From contig NC_016894.1 of the NCBI RefSeq assembly GCF_000247605.1, positions 1,451,732 through 1,515,731 of the forward strand: a stretch of 64,000 bases of DNA. Reading direction: 5' to 3'. The DNA comes from Acetobacterium woodii DSM 1030. GTDB lineage: Bacteria; Bacillota; Clostridia; Eubacteriales; Eubacteriaceae. Numbering within the stretch: the stretch's first letter is position 1; every line of letters begins with the position of its first letter. A program made the translations under genes and the position numbers. This document shows, in pieces, positions 45,709 through 54,564 of the stretch. Under the pieces are notes generated by a model. The model was given only the letters and a program-made list of their open reading frames with translations, searched no databases and was not told the origin of the DNA.

Positions 45709-46194
45709 ATGCAGCAGGCAATTATTAATTTTTTAGCATTTTTACCCGATTGGTTGGAAATCATTGTCGTTTCGGCGATCCCAATTGTTGAGCTGAGAGG
45801 GGCCATTCCATTGGCAATTTTAGCCTATGGGATGCCTTATTGGCAAGCCTATTTTTTAGGTGTCCTCGGAAGTATTATACCCGCACCGTTTATCTTATTG
45901 TTTATTCCGGCGATCCTTAAATGGATGTCAGGAACAAAAATATTCGGGAAAATGGCGAACTGGCTGATTGCCAAAGGGATGAAAAAAACGGATAAGCTTA
46001 TTCAATATGAATTTTGGGGTTTGTTCTTTTTTGTCGCCATTCCGTTACCGGGAACCGGTGTTTGGACGGGATGTCTGGCCGCATCGCTGATTGGTCTTGA
46101 TTTTAAACGGAGTATGATTTCGGTGACTTTAGGTTCGGCAACCGCCGGGCTGATTGTTTCGCTGCTTGTCGCAGGCGGACTTTCGTTATTTTAG
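45709..46194 (+). CDS. Small multidrug export family membrane protein
   Basis: A 161-residue protein with about four hydrophobic segments. IVVSAIPIVELRGAIPLAI and LFFFVAIPLPGTGVWTGCLAA match the two repeated halves of the Sm_multidrug_ex family, often annotated as export proteins without proof. AAAGGAG precedes ATG 45709. The next gene (pepP) starts 35 nt later. Confidence 0.85.
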   Translation: MQQAIINFLAFLPDWLEIIVVSAIPIVELRGAIPLAILAYGMPYWQAYFLGVLGSIIPAPFILLFIPAILKWMSGTKIFGKMANWLIAKGMKKTDKLIQYEFWGLFFFVAIPLPGTGVWTGCLAASLIGLDFKRSMISVTLGSATAGLIVSLLVAGGLSLF

Positions 46195-46229
46195 TAATAG
46201 GATAAGGAATAATAGGTTAGGAGCAGGAA

Positions 46230-47411
46230 ATGTCTTTAACACAAAGTTTTTATATTAACAAAAGAAAAGAATTAGCAGCACAGCTATCGGTTGAAAGTTT
46301 AACGATTCTGTTTTCAGGGCGCGAAGTCGTGTTGTCAGAAGATGCAAACTATCCCTTTTATGCCAATAATAACTTCTATTATTTAACGGGAATCAGAGAA
46401 CCTAATGTCGTCCTTGTTTTGATGAAAAACAAAGAGGGTGAGGTTTTGCAACAACTTTATATTGACGAAAGTGATCCGTTAAAAGAGAAATGGGTGGGTA
46501 AAAAGATCGATCGCAATGAAGCGCAGGCTGTTTCGGGAATAACAGAGGTTTATTATAACAAAGCGATGGCAACGGAGATTAGCCGGATGGCATCAGCCAA
46601 AACCTTGTATTTTGATTTTAAAACACCACCACACCAAAGCTTTAAAACGGCGGATGAAGGACTGCAAAAAATAATTAAACAATGCGATTTAAAAGATGTT
46701 TATCCTATTTTGGCGCAAATGCGGGTGCTTAAAACAAGCGCTGAAATCGCTGCGATTCAAAAGGCCAACCAAATAACAAAAGCCGGAGTCACTGAAATAA
46801 AAAAATTACTGAAACCGGGAATTTATGAATATGAACTGGCAGCGTTTTTTGAATATTTTATCAAAAAAGAAGGGGCCGAGGGACTGGCTTTTGAAACCAT
46901 TGCCGCCGCAGGGGAAAATGCTACAATTCTTCATTATGTCTCAAATCGCTGTGCGATCAAAGCCGGAGATCTGGTTCTTTTTGATCTTGGTGCCCGGGTT
47001 GATGGATATTGTGGGGATATAAGTCGAACGCTTGCGGTTAACGCAGAAATGTCCTCAACTCAGCAAAAATTATATGAGATTGTGGCTTCGGTGCAAAAGG
47101 AAATGTTTAAAGCCTATAAACCGGGAGCAGCGATGAAAGATCTCCAAAATCTGACTAAAAATTTATTTTTGGAAAAATGTCTCAGTGCCGGTTTTATTCC
47201 CGCGAATAATGACATAACCGAATTTTATTATCATGGCATTGGACATCCATTAGGCTTGGATACTCACGATGTCCGACCACCGGGGGAACTGATCCTTAAA
47301 AGCGGGATGGTGATGACGGTTGAACCGGGTCTATATCTGGAAAAGATCGGAATTGGGATTCGTATTGAGGATGATGTTGTGATTACCGAGGATGGTTGTG
47401 AGGTGTTGTAG
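46230..47411 (+). CDS. pepP: Xaa-Pro aminopeptidase
   Basis: A 393-residue M24 metallopeptidase that removes N-terminal residues before proline. The N-terminal creatinase-like domain includes NNFYYLTGIREPN. The catalytic pita-bread domain shows the five metal ligands in FDLGARVDGYCGDISRT (two Asp), HGIGHPLGLDTHDV (His), MTVEPGLY (Glu) and IRIEDDVVIT (Glu). Slightly shorter than E. coli PepP. GGAGCAGG precedes the start. Confidence 0.93.
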   Translation: MSLTQSFYINKRKELAAQLSVESLTILFSGREVVLSEDANYPFYANNNFYYLTGIREPNVVLVLMKNKEGEVLQQLYIDESDPLKEKWVGKKIDRNEAQAVSGITEVYYNKAMATEISRMASAKTLYFDFKTPPHQSFKTADEGLQKIIKQCDLKDVYPILAQMRVLKTSAEIAAIQKANQITKAGVTEIKKLLKPGIYEYELAAFFEYFIKKEGAEGLAFETIAAAGENATILHYVSNRCAIKAGDLVLFDLGARVDGYCGDISRTLAVNAEMSSTQQKLYEIVASVQKEMFKAYKPGAAMKDLQNLTKNLFLEKCLSAGFIPANNDITEFYYHGIGHPLGLDTHDVRPPGELILKSGMVMTVEPGLYLEKIGIGIRIEDDVVITEDGCEVL

Positions 47412-47471
47412 CAAGAATATTAAGGATGACTTTAGACTTAATTGCGAAGAGGCTACTTTTGAATAAAATAC

Positions 47472-47500
47472 TTGACAAAGAAAAAATTGATGTGTATGAT
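47472..47500 (+). promoter_or_regulatory. Promoter of the SAM riboswitch-metK transcript
   Basis: TTGACA (47472-47477), a 17-nt spacer and TATGAT (47495-47500) form a near-consensus promoter immediately before the riboswitch. Confidence 0.85.
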
Positions 47501-47517
47501 TTAGAAAAGTAATTGAA

Positions 47518-47658
47518 TATTTACCTATCCAGAGAGGTGGAGGGACAGGCCCGATGAAACCCGGCAACCAGCGTATGCATGGTGCCAATACCTGCGATAT
47601 TTTCGCAATGATGGGATTTAATGGAAAACATTAACCTCGTCGTTAGACGAGGTTTTTT
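47518..47658 (+). promoter_or_regulatory. SAM-I (S-box) riboswitch with terminator
   Basis: The conserved S-box core is present: AGAGAGGTGGAGGGACAGGC, CCGATGAAACCCGGCAACC and GGTGCCAATACCTGC in the right order and spacing. An intrinsic terminator follows (AACCTCGTC pairing with GACGAGGTT and a T run, 47633-47658). High S-adenosylmethionine should favour termination and lower MetK synthesis, a classic S-box circuit. Confidence 0.95.
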
Positions 47659-47712
47659 GTGATGATGGAGATCGGGTAAATGGACATTACATAATTAAAA
47701 AAGGAGAAGACA

Positions 47713-48891
47713 ATGAAAAAATTATTTACCTCAGAATCGGTTACCGAGGGCCATCCGGATAAAATTTGTGATCAAATCTCCGATGCTGTTCTTGATGCGA
47801 TTTTTGAACAGGATCCGATGGCACGGGTTGCTTGTGAAACAATGGTCACTACCGGTTTGGTGCTGGTTGCGGGTGAAATTACGACGGATTGTTATGTTGA
47901 TATCCCTAAACTGGTTAGAAATACCGTTAGAGAAATCGGTTACGACCGGGCTAAATATGGTTTTGACTGTGATACGTGCTCAGTTATTACTGCCATTGAT
48001 GAACAATCAACAGATATTGCAATGGGTGTCGACGAAGGCTGGGAATCTAAAAAAGGACAGACAAGCGAAATTGATTTGGCGACCGGAGCCGGCGACCAGG
48101 GTATGATGTTTGGTTATGCCTGTAATGAAACACCTGAGCTAATGCCATTACCAATTTCATTGGCGCATCAATTAGCTAAACGCTTAACCGACATCCGTAA
48201 AGGAAAAGTTGTTGATTATTTACGACCAGATGGGAAAACACAGGTTACGGTTGAATACAATGATGGCATTCCGACCAGAATTGATACCGTTGTTATTTCA
48301 ACTCAGCATAGTAGTTCCGTTTCTTCTGAAACGATTGAAAAAGACATGATCGAAAAAGTTATCAAACCGGTAATTGATCCGAAGTTATTAGATGAAGATA
48401 CAAAATATTTTGTTAATCCTACCGGTCGTTTTGTTATCGGTGGCCCTCAAGGCGATTGTGGTTTAACCGGTCGAAAAATTATTGTTGATACCTATGGTGG
48501 TTATGGACGTCATGGCGGCGGTGCGTTTTCTGGAAAAGATCCAACAAAAGTTGATCGATCGGCAGCTTATGCCGCCCGTCATGTTGCCAAAAATATTGTA
48601 GCGGCTGAACTGGCCGATAAATGTGAAGTGGAATTAGCTTATGCAATTGGTGTGGCAAAACCCGTTTCTATTTATGTTGAAACATTTGGCACCGGAAAAA
48701 TTTCTGAAGATAAGATGATTGCGTTAATCGAAAAATGCTTTGATTTAAGACCGGCTGCAATTATCAAAGATCTTGGTTTAAGAGCACCGATCTATAAGCA
48801 AACAGCGGCTTATGGACATTTTGGCAGAACCGATTTAGATTTACCATGGGAACGACTGGACATGGTGGAAAAACTAAAAAGCATGCTTTAA
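47713..48891 (+). CDS. metK: S-adenosylmethionine synthetase
   Basis: A 392-residue MetK that makes SAM from methionine and [43 protein letters not shown] and [18 protein letters not shown] are the hallmark motifs. AAGGAG precedes ATG 47713. It is controlled by the SAM-I riboswitch immediately upstream. Confidence 0.97.
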   Translation: MKKLFTSESVTEGHPDKICDQISDAVLDAIFEQDPMARVACETMVTTGLVLVAGEITTDCYVDIPKLVRNTVREIGYDRAKYGFDCDTCSVITAIDEQSTDIAMGVDEGWESKKGQTSEIDLATGAGDQGMMFGYACNETPELMPLPISLAHQLAKRLTDIRKGKVVDYLRPDGKTQVTVEYNDGIPTRIDTVVISTQHSSSVSSETIEKDMIEKVIKPVIDPKLLDEDTKYFVNPTGRFVIGGPQGDCGLTGRKIIVDTYGGYGRHGGGAFSGKDPTKVDRSAAYAARHVAKNIVAAELADKCEVELAYAIGVAKPVSIYVETFGTGKISEDKMIALIEKCFDLRPAAIIKDLGLRAPIYKQTAAYGHFGRTDLDLPWERLDMVEKLKSML

Positions 48892-48954
48892 AATTTGTCA
48901 AGCTAACAAAATTAAATAAGCACGGTTAAACTTTTTCAATTTTGTTTTCACTTT

Positions 48955-49018
48955 ATGAGTTGCATTATGGTAAAATAAACATAGGATTACTGATGATGCA
49001 ACTCATGTTAATCAGTAA
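48955..49018 (+). promoter_or_regulatory. Interlocked inverted repeats before the C_GCAxxG_C_C gene
   Basis: ATGAGTTGCAT (48955-48965) is the exact inverse of ATGCAACTCAT (48996-49006). TTACTGAT (48987-48994) is the exact inverse of ATCAGTAA (49011-49018). The arms interlock in the order 1-2-1-2, so as RNA they could form an H-type pseudoknot; as DNA they could be operators around the extended -10 TGGTAAAAT (48968-48976). The rest of the 301-nt gap (48892-49192) holds a possible degenerate inverted-repeat remnant at 49033-49171 and no gene. Confidence 0.5.
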
Positions 49019-49192
49019 GATCTAATCTTGGCTAATTACGAAAGAATTATGAGCTTAACGATTTTTTTAATCTGTGGCGATTTTTTAGGGTTGCTTTAAA
49101 TGCGAAAAGTTGTTTGGAAGACGGCGTATCAAGTAATAACTGTTTGAGGTTCATGAATTTCGCAAGGCGCTAAAAAATCATTGGAGGAAATA

Positions 49193-49627
49193 ATGAAAAG
49201 TTACGTTGAGACTTACAACGTCTATGGGAAAGACAAACCGGTTGAGGAACAACCTCAGTATCACATGAATTGTGCAGAAGTTTTGCTTCGGGCGGCCAAT
49301 GACAAGTATAAATTAAATTTGTCAGAGGAAAGTTTCCGGATGTTACAAGGATTTGGGGCGGGATTTTATTCAGAAAGAACCTGCGGTGCTTTTTCTGGAT
49401 CATTAGCCGCATTAAGCGCAATGTATGCCGAAGAAAGACCATCAGAGCAACTTAAAATAACTAAAGCCGCCAAGCTTTTAGTTGAAGAGTTCGAAAAAGA
49501 GTTTGGCAGTTTGGATTGCGCTTATATTAAAAAACACCATCGTGATGAGGTAACGGCCTGTAATCCAGTGAAGATCCGAGCCGGCGAAGTTTTTGACCGG
49601 GTTGTTGACGCGATGGAAAAAGAATAA
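49193..49627 (+). CDS. C_GCAxxG_C_C family protein
   Basis: A 144-residue protein of the redox-active-looking C_GCAxxG_C_C family. NCAEVLLRAAND carries the first cysteine, GFGAGFYSERTCGAFSGSLAALS the GCGAxxG-like motif, and SLDCAYIK with TACNPVKIRAGEV the final cysteines. Function unproven; the family is often near metal or redox genes. GGAGG precedes ATG 49193. Confidence 0.85.
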   Translation: MKSYVETYNVYGKDKPVEEQPQYHMNCAEVLLRAANDKYKLNLSEESFRMLQGFGAGFYSERTCGAFSGSLAALSAMYAEERPSEQLKITKAAKLLVEEFEKEFGSLDCAYIKKHHRDEVTACNPVKIRAGEVFDRVVDAMEKE

Positions 49628-49657
49628 AGATCGAAATAAAATTTGCGGAGGTTTTAT

Positions 49658-50272
49658 ATGAAGCAAAGTGAAGCGAAATCCCTAGGGGTCGATTTATTGG
49701 AACGATCTTATGGTAAATGGTGGCTGATGTTGTTGGACGGGCTTTGTTTTTTGGCATTGTGTATCTTCGCGATTTTCAACAGTCAGCTGGCAATTACCCT
49801 GTTGGTTTTTATTTTTGGTATTTATCGCGGAATAATGGGAGCAATTTATATTATTGCAGCATTGGTAATCAGGCAGCGCAATGGTTCAGATATGGGTTTT
49901 AGTTTGGGCCGTGGGTTATTTAATCTGATTCTTAGTGCCATTTTTTTACTGCTTCCAAATGTGATTGTTTCATTTTTTATTTTCATTATTGGGATTTGGG
50001 CGATTATTACCGGAATTTTTTTACTGGTCATTTCAGCTAACTCGGGTAAAGTCGGGAAGGTCGTCAAGATCGTTGTCGGCGTAGCGATGATTGCCTTTGG
50101 AATATATGCCTTTGTTGATCCAATGGGGCCGGCAGGTATGATTGTGATGATCGTTGGTATTGCGTTTGGGATCGTCGGAATTTTTCTGATTTTGCAATCA
50201 ATTGTAATGAAACGAACGTTTACCCGAATCAAACAGGTTAAAAAAGGATATGAAGATTATCATATTGAATAA
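49658..50272 (+). CDS. HdeD/DUF308-family membrane protein
   Basis: A 204-residue protein with six hydrophobic segments in three hairpin-like pairs, such as LLLDGLCFLALCIFAIF, LVFIFGIYRGIMGAIYII and IVSFFIFIIGIWAIITGIF. This is the DUF308 (HdeD-like) pattern. Role unknown; some members respond to acid stress. GGAGG precedes ATG 49658, 30 nt after the previous stop. Confidence 0.82.
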   Translation: MKQSEAKSLGVDLLERSYGKWWLMLLDGLCFLALCIFAIFNSQLAITLLVFIFGIYRGIMGAIYIIAALVIRQRNGSDMGFSLGRGLFNLILSAIFLLLPNVIVSFFIFIIGIWAIITGIFLLVISANSGKVGKVVKIVVGVAMIAFGIYAFVDPMGPAGMIVMIVGIAFGIVGIFLILQSIVMKRTFTRIKQVKKGYEDYHIE

Positions 50273-50311
50273 CATAAAAAACTTAAGCGTGGTGCTTAAG
50301 TTTTTTTATGT
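50271..50311. terminator. Bidirectional terminator between HdeD-like and glycosyltransferase genes
   Basis: ACTTAAGC pairs with GCTTAAGT around GTGGT; the A and T runs on both sides let it work on both strands. Confidence 0.88.
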
Positions 50312-50367
50312 TATTTATAAGGTTCGGGGCGGTTAGCTAATTGATAAACTTACGCGATTAGAGTTGC

Positions 50368-51630
50368 TCAAGTATTGGTACGGCAACAGTTTTCAATAAA
50401 TGCCAAGGCGGTTGCGGTTCCATTTTCCTGATCAATGGCTGATTTTAGCATCTGTGCCTTCGATTGGACAACTTCGTTTTCAAATTGGATAAACCGTTGG
50501 ATCAGGGTCCGGGTTGAAACTTGGCTTTCTTTTAAAGGTTTTAATGCATACCCTTGTTGATAGAGCCGATTAGCCCAGAAAGGTTGATCAACGGAAAAGG
50601 GAATGATTAACTGAGGTTTGCCACTTTTAATGGCAGCCGCCATGGTTCCGACGCCGCCATGATGGATAATGCCTTTAGCATGAGGAAACAGGAGCGAATG
50701 GGGCGCAGCATTGATCGTGAGCAGATCATCATTTTCAGCAAAAGCAAAACCACTGTTACCGGTTAAAATAATTCCTCGCTGATGGGTGGCATGAAGGGCT
50801 TCCAGAAGATAACGGCTAAATTGTTGCGGAGATTTAAGTGGCATACTGCTAAAAGAAATAATGATGGGGGGCGGCCCAGCGCTTAAAAAGGCCCTTAATC
50901 GCGAGTCGAGTTGATCATTTGGGGAATCAAGATAAAAAAAACCGGGAGTCAGAACGTGACCTTCCCAACTTTTAACTTCCGGGAATAAGGTTTTGCTAAT
51001 CGGGTAAATAATCGGAATGCGCTTATCCTGGAGCGAAAAAGTATAGCTGCCCGCTTTGCGCTTGGGAAGGTGTAAGGTTTTTTGGCGGAAATCATTGACC
51101 TCATGAATGCTTGCCTGCTCGGCCTTGGCCATTACCGAATACGTCCATTGATTGAATCGTCGGCCAAAGTTTTTGGTCGGGGAGATGGCCAGATTGGGAA
51201 ACTCTGTAATGGGAAAGGTAATTGGCACCGGTGGAATGCTAATACAAGGAATATTAAGCACCTCGGCAATATCCGGAGCACCAAAAGCTTTGGGATGATA
51301 AAGGATCACATCAGCTCCTTGAGCAGCCTGATAGAATTGTTCAAGCGTTGTTCGAAAAGCAGGATTGACCACCTTATCCAGATATCGTTTTGTTAAAAAG
51401 GGATGTCTAAGGGCGTGTTTGAAGACGATTTGACCTTCGGCGGTTGATAACATCGCCATCAAATCACTGGCGGCTTCCTGGAATTCGCTACCGATTTCTT
51501 CAATAAGAGGCTTAAAGCTTTGGCCTGTACAGATAACAACCTGATGGCCTTTTTCCAAAGCTTTTTGCGCGAGAGCGACAAAGGGCTGGACATCGCCACG
51601 GGTTCCCAATGTTAAGATGGTAATTTTCAT
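50368..51630 (-). CDS. GT1-family glycosyltransferase (UDP-glycosyltransferase fold)
   Basis: A 420-residue GT-B enzyme. The N-terminus is LTLGTRGDVQPFVALAQKALEKG, typical of lipid or sterol glucosyltransferases and macrolide-type transferases. The C-terminal sugar-nucleotide site is IIHHGGVGTMAAAIKSGKPQ, followed by PFSVDQPFWANRLYQQG. It should glycosylate a lipid or small hydrophobic acceptor. AAGGAG precedes its start. The 171-bp element copy B sits only about 26 nt upstream of the start codon, so its original promoter region has been interrupted or replaced. Confidence 0.87.
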   Translation of the reverse strand: MKITILTLGTRGDVQPFVALAQKALEKGHQVVICTGQSFKPLIEEIGSEFQEAASDLMAMLSTAEGQIVFKHALRHPFLTKRYLDKVVNPAFRTTLEQFYQAAQGADVILYHPKAFGAPDIAEVLNIPCISIPPVPITFPITEFPNLAISPTKNFGRRFNQWTYSVMAKAEQASIHEVNDFRQKTLHLPKRKAGSYTFSLQDKRIPIIYPISKTLFPEVKSWEGHVLTPGFFYLDSPNDQLDSRLRAFLSAGPPPIIISFSSMPLKSPQQFSRYLLEALHATHQRGIILTGNSGFAFAENDDLLTINAAPHSLLFPHAKGIIHHGGVGTMAAAIKSGKPQLIIPFSVDQPFWANRLYQQGYALKPLKESQVSTRTLIQRFIQFENEVVQSKAQMLKSAIDQENGTATALAFIENCCRTNT

Positions 51631-51656
51631 AGTTGACTCCTTTTCTTAGTTTTCTG

Positions 51657-51827
51657 TAGACAATTGCGAAATTAAAAAACATCGAACAAGGGTTGCTTTG
51701 GGTGCAGTTTCCACAAACGATTTCGTAACGTGTAGGCGAACAGTTCATCGAACTGTCCGCCGTACCGTGTAGAAATTGTTTCGTGCGAAACTGGGCCCAA
51801 AGCTCACGGCATTTTTGCAATTACCTA
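51657..51827. mobile_element. 171-bp MITE-like inverted-repeat element, copy B
   Basis: It is the same length as copies A and C and in the same orientation as A. It begins TAGACAATTGCGAAA and ends GCAATTACCTA. The flanks are TTAGTTTTCTG (51646-51656) and TTCGTTTTCTG (51828-51838), a direct repeat with one mismatch. The centre contains ACAGTTC/GAACTGT. The insert lies just upstream of the glycosyltransferase start. The rest of the gap to the U32 gene holds only an extended -10 promoter. Confidence 0.85.
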
Positions 51828-52001
51828 TTCGTTTTCTGATTTAAGCTGGTATGACGATTGAATCAGGGTCGAACAAAAAGAACACTTTTTATTTATGATA
51901 CTTTCTTTAATACGATTTATCAAGAAAAATAAAGGACGCTTAGATGTGGTTATCAGAAAAGTTGAAAAACAGCTTCAAAACTTCTTTATTTTAAATATTT
52001 A

Positions 52002-52010
52002 TGTTATAAT
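52002..52010 (+). promoter_or_regulatory. Extended -10 promoter of the U32 peptidase-mutS2 operon
   Basis: TGTTATAAT is a consensus extended -10 located about 55 nt before the U32 start codon. Confidence 0.6.
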
Positions 52011-52065
52011 AATCAATTGCATAGAAGATACGTAACCCAATTAAATAAAGAAACTTGAGGTAAAA

Positions 52066-54561
52066 ATGAATAAAAAACCAGAACTGCTGGCGCCAGCCGG
52101 AACGATGGAATCAGTTATTGCGGCCATTAATGGCGGCGCGGACGCGGTGTATTTTGGTGGCAAAACCTTTAACGCCCGTCGCAATGCCGAAAACATGACG
52201 GATGAAGAAATAAAAACAGCAGTGACATTGTGCCACCAGCATGGGGTGAAGGTCTATATAACCCTGAACATATTAATTAAAAACAATGAAATAAGCGAAA
52301 TAATTGAGGTCCTTAATTTTTTCAAAACCCTCAACCTGGATGGTTTAATTGTACAGGATATTGGGTTGATTTATTTGATTCGCCATTATTTTCCGGAGTT
52401 TAAACTCCAGACCAGCACCCAGGCTTCGGTTTACGGCCTGGAGGGGGTATTATTTTTTCAAAAACTGGGTTTTGCAAGGGTTGTCCTCCCTCGGGAAATG
52501 CCATTAGAGCAGGTAGCTGAAATTAAGAAAAAAACCACGGTTGAATTAAAAATATTCGTACATGGCGCTTTATGTTATGCCTATTCCGGTCAATGTCTGA
52601 TGAGCAGTATGATTGGCGGCCGCAGTGGCAACCGGGGATTATGTGCGCAACCATGCCGAAAAAATTATCGACTTTTTGATGAGCATAATCGTCTGATTCA
52701 GGAAGGCTATCTGCTTAGTCCCAAGGATCTAAATACGTTGGCTGACTTGGAGACAATAATGGCTTCGGGAGTCGACGCATTAAAAATAGAAGGTCGGATG
52801 AAGACGCCGGAATATGTTTATGGGATCACCCGGGCTTATCGGGAAGGGCTTGATACCGCGGCCGGTGAGAAAATTACAAAAAGCATCGATGATCAGGCGG
52901 TCATGCAGGTATTTAACCGCGATTTTACGAGAGGTCATCTTTTTAACGAAGCCGATCTGCTAAATGCTCAAGTTGGTAAAAATCGGGGCATTTTAATTGG
53001 TCAGGTTGTCAGCAACGCCAAAAATCCCAAAAACACCAATAAAAAAAGCGCTTACCAACCATTGGCGATTCGTCTAAATAAAAATGTCGAACTTAATGTT
53101 GGTGATGGCCTATCCTTTGGGGAAGATGGAAAAACAGGGACGAAGGTCGATGCGATTTTTACTCTGGAAGGACGCCGCCTAGAAAAAGGTTTGGGTGGTG
53201 AAACGGTGACAATTCCTTGTCGTTATAACGTATTGGCCGGCACCGCACTTTATAAAAATTTCGATAAAAATTTGATGGACAGTCTTAAACAACGGGGGTC
53301 ACAGTCACTTGACCAACCAGGTACCGTAGTGAACTTTAAACTTAACCTCAAGTTAGGCCAACCGGCTGAAATACAGGTTGAAACGCAGGGACAAAAAGCC
53401 TGTTACCAAGCTGGTTTTAGTCCGGAAACACCGCTAAAAAATCCCATTGATGCGACGATGGTACGTGAACAAATTGCCCGAATCGGGGGCACCGGATACG
53501 AACTGGGCGACATTGATATTGATATGGATGAACAGATATTTTTAGCCCGGAGTCAGTTAAATACCTTGCGTAAAGAAGTTCTGATAAAACTGGCGAATAC
53601 GCTGACTGAAACCGCAAAAATGACGGGAAACAGACTTTCTTCAGAGCAATTGATCACTGTTGTTCCGCTGGAAAAAGAACTTCACAGAAAACCTGAACGA
53701 AGCGAAAAAAGTCAAGGTGCAGCCGGTCGCAAAAAGGTTTCGGTAGCGTTTGCGAACATGCCGGATTCACAGTTTTTAAAGTTATTGGCGAATCAAAGCC
53801 TCGACCAGGTGGTATTACCGTTACTGGGCGCTGGTGTGGCCGAAAAAACGGCACTCTTAAAGGATCAGGGAATTGCGGTATTACTCAAGACTCCTAAAAT
53901 AATGGATGATGAATTAACGAAAACGGTACGTCAGTTGCTGAACAAAGAGCTTAACCATAATGGTTATTTAATCGGAAATTATGAAGCCCTGCAGCTATTA
54001 AATAAAACCACTTATTATGTGGAGGCCGATCAATCGTTTAACCTCTTTAACACCTTGGCAACCAGGGCATTAAAGGAATGGGGTGTTAGCGGCGGGGTGT
54101 TATCTCCGGAATTAAGCGAAACCGAGCTGCAAGAAATTACTGAACATTCTGAAATTGCCATGGTTTTGCCGGTTTACGGCGCGCAGGAACTGATGGTCAG
54201 CAAAAAATGTTTATTCGGTTGCCAAAACTGTTTGGAAAAGAAAAAAGGTGTAAGTGGGAGTTGCCGTCAAGTCATGAGCGGTAAACTGGTGGATGAACGC
54301 GGCTTTGAATTTCCGGTCGAACGTGATGCTCAAGGGTTAAATCATATCTATAATGGGGATACCTTATTTTTAAGGGAAGAAATTCTTGAATTAGAGGCTG
54401 TCGATACCTGGCGAATTATGCACCGAAATGAAAGCCTGGAAACATTGAAAATTATTATCGACTATTATCACCAGCAGATTTATGACAAACATTGGGGGCT
54501 ACCGGAAGGCCTTGATACCGCAGGGTCGACCCGGGGAAGTTTTAAACGAGGAGTGAAATAA
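52066..54561 (+). CDS. Peptidase U32 family protein (RlhA-like)
   Basis: An 831-residue U32 protein. PELLAPAGTMESVIAAINGGADAVYFGG opens the domain. FVHGALCYAYSGQCLMSS, GNRGLCAQPCRKNYRL and a distal cluster, CLFGCQNCLEKKKG, are cysteine-rich; U32 members such as RlhA modify 23S rRNA. The long middle and C-terminal part resembles the collagenase-like DUF3656 extension. Ribosome site TTGAGG precedes ATG 52066. It lies 3 nt before mutS2. Confidence 0.88.
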   Translation: MNKKPELLAPAGTMESVIAAINGGADAVYFGGKTFNARRNAENMTDEEIKTAVTLCHQHGVKVYITLNILIKNNEISEIIEVLNFFKTLNLDGLIVQDIGLIYLIRHYFPEFKLQTSTQASVYGLEGVLFFQKLGFARVVLPREMPLEQVAEIKKKTTVELKIFVHGALCYAYSGQCLMSSMIGGRSGNRGLCAQPCRKNYRLFDEHNRLIQEGYLLSPKDLNTLADLETIMASGVDALKIEGRMKTPEYVYGITRAYREGLDTAAGEKITKSIDDQAVMQVFNRDFTRGHLFNEADLLNAQVGKNRGILIGQVVSNAKNPKNTNKKSAYQPLAIRLNKNVELNVGDGLSFGEDGKTGTKVDAIFTLEGRRLEKGLGGETVTIPCRYNVLAGTALYKNFDKNLMDSLKQRGSQSLDQPGTVVNFKLNLKLGQPAEIQVETQGQKACYQAGFSPETPLKNPIDATMVREQIARIGGTGYELGDIDIDMDEQIFLARSQLNTLRKEVLIKLANTLTETAKMTGNRLSSEQLITVVPLEKELHRKPERSEKSQGAAGRKKVSVAFANMPDSQFLKLLANQSLDQVVLPLLGAGVAEKTALLKDQGIAVLLKTPKIMDDELTKTVRQLLNKELNHNGYLIGNYEALQLLNKTTYYVEADQSFNLFNTLATRALKEWGVSGGVLSPELSETELQEITEHSEIAMVLPVYGAQELMVSKKCLFGCQNCLEKKKGVSGSCRQVMSGKLVDERGFEFPVERDAQGLNHIYNGDTLFLREEILELEAVDTWRIMHRNESLETLKIIIDYYHQQIYDKHWGLPEGLDTAGSTRGSFKRGVK

Positions 54562-54564
54562 TTA

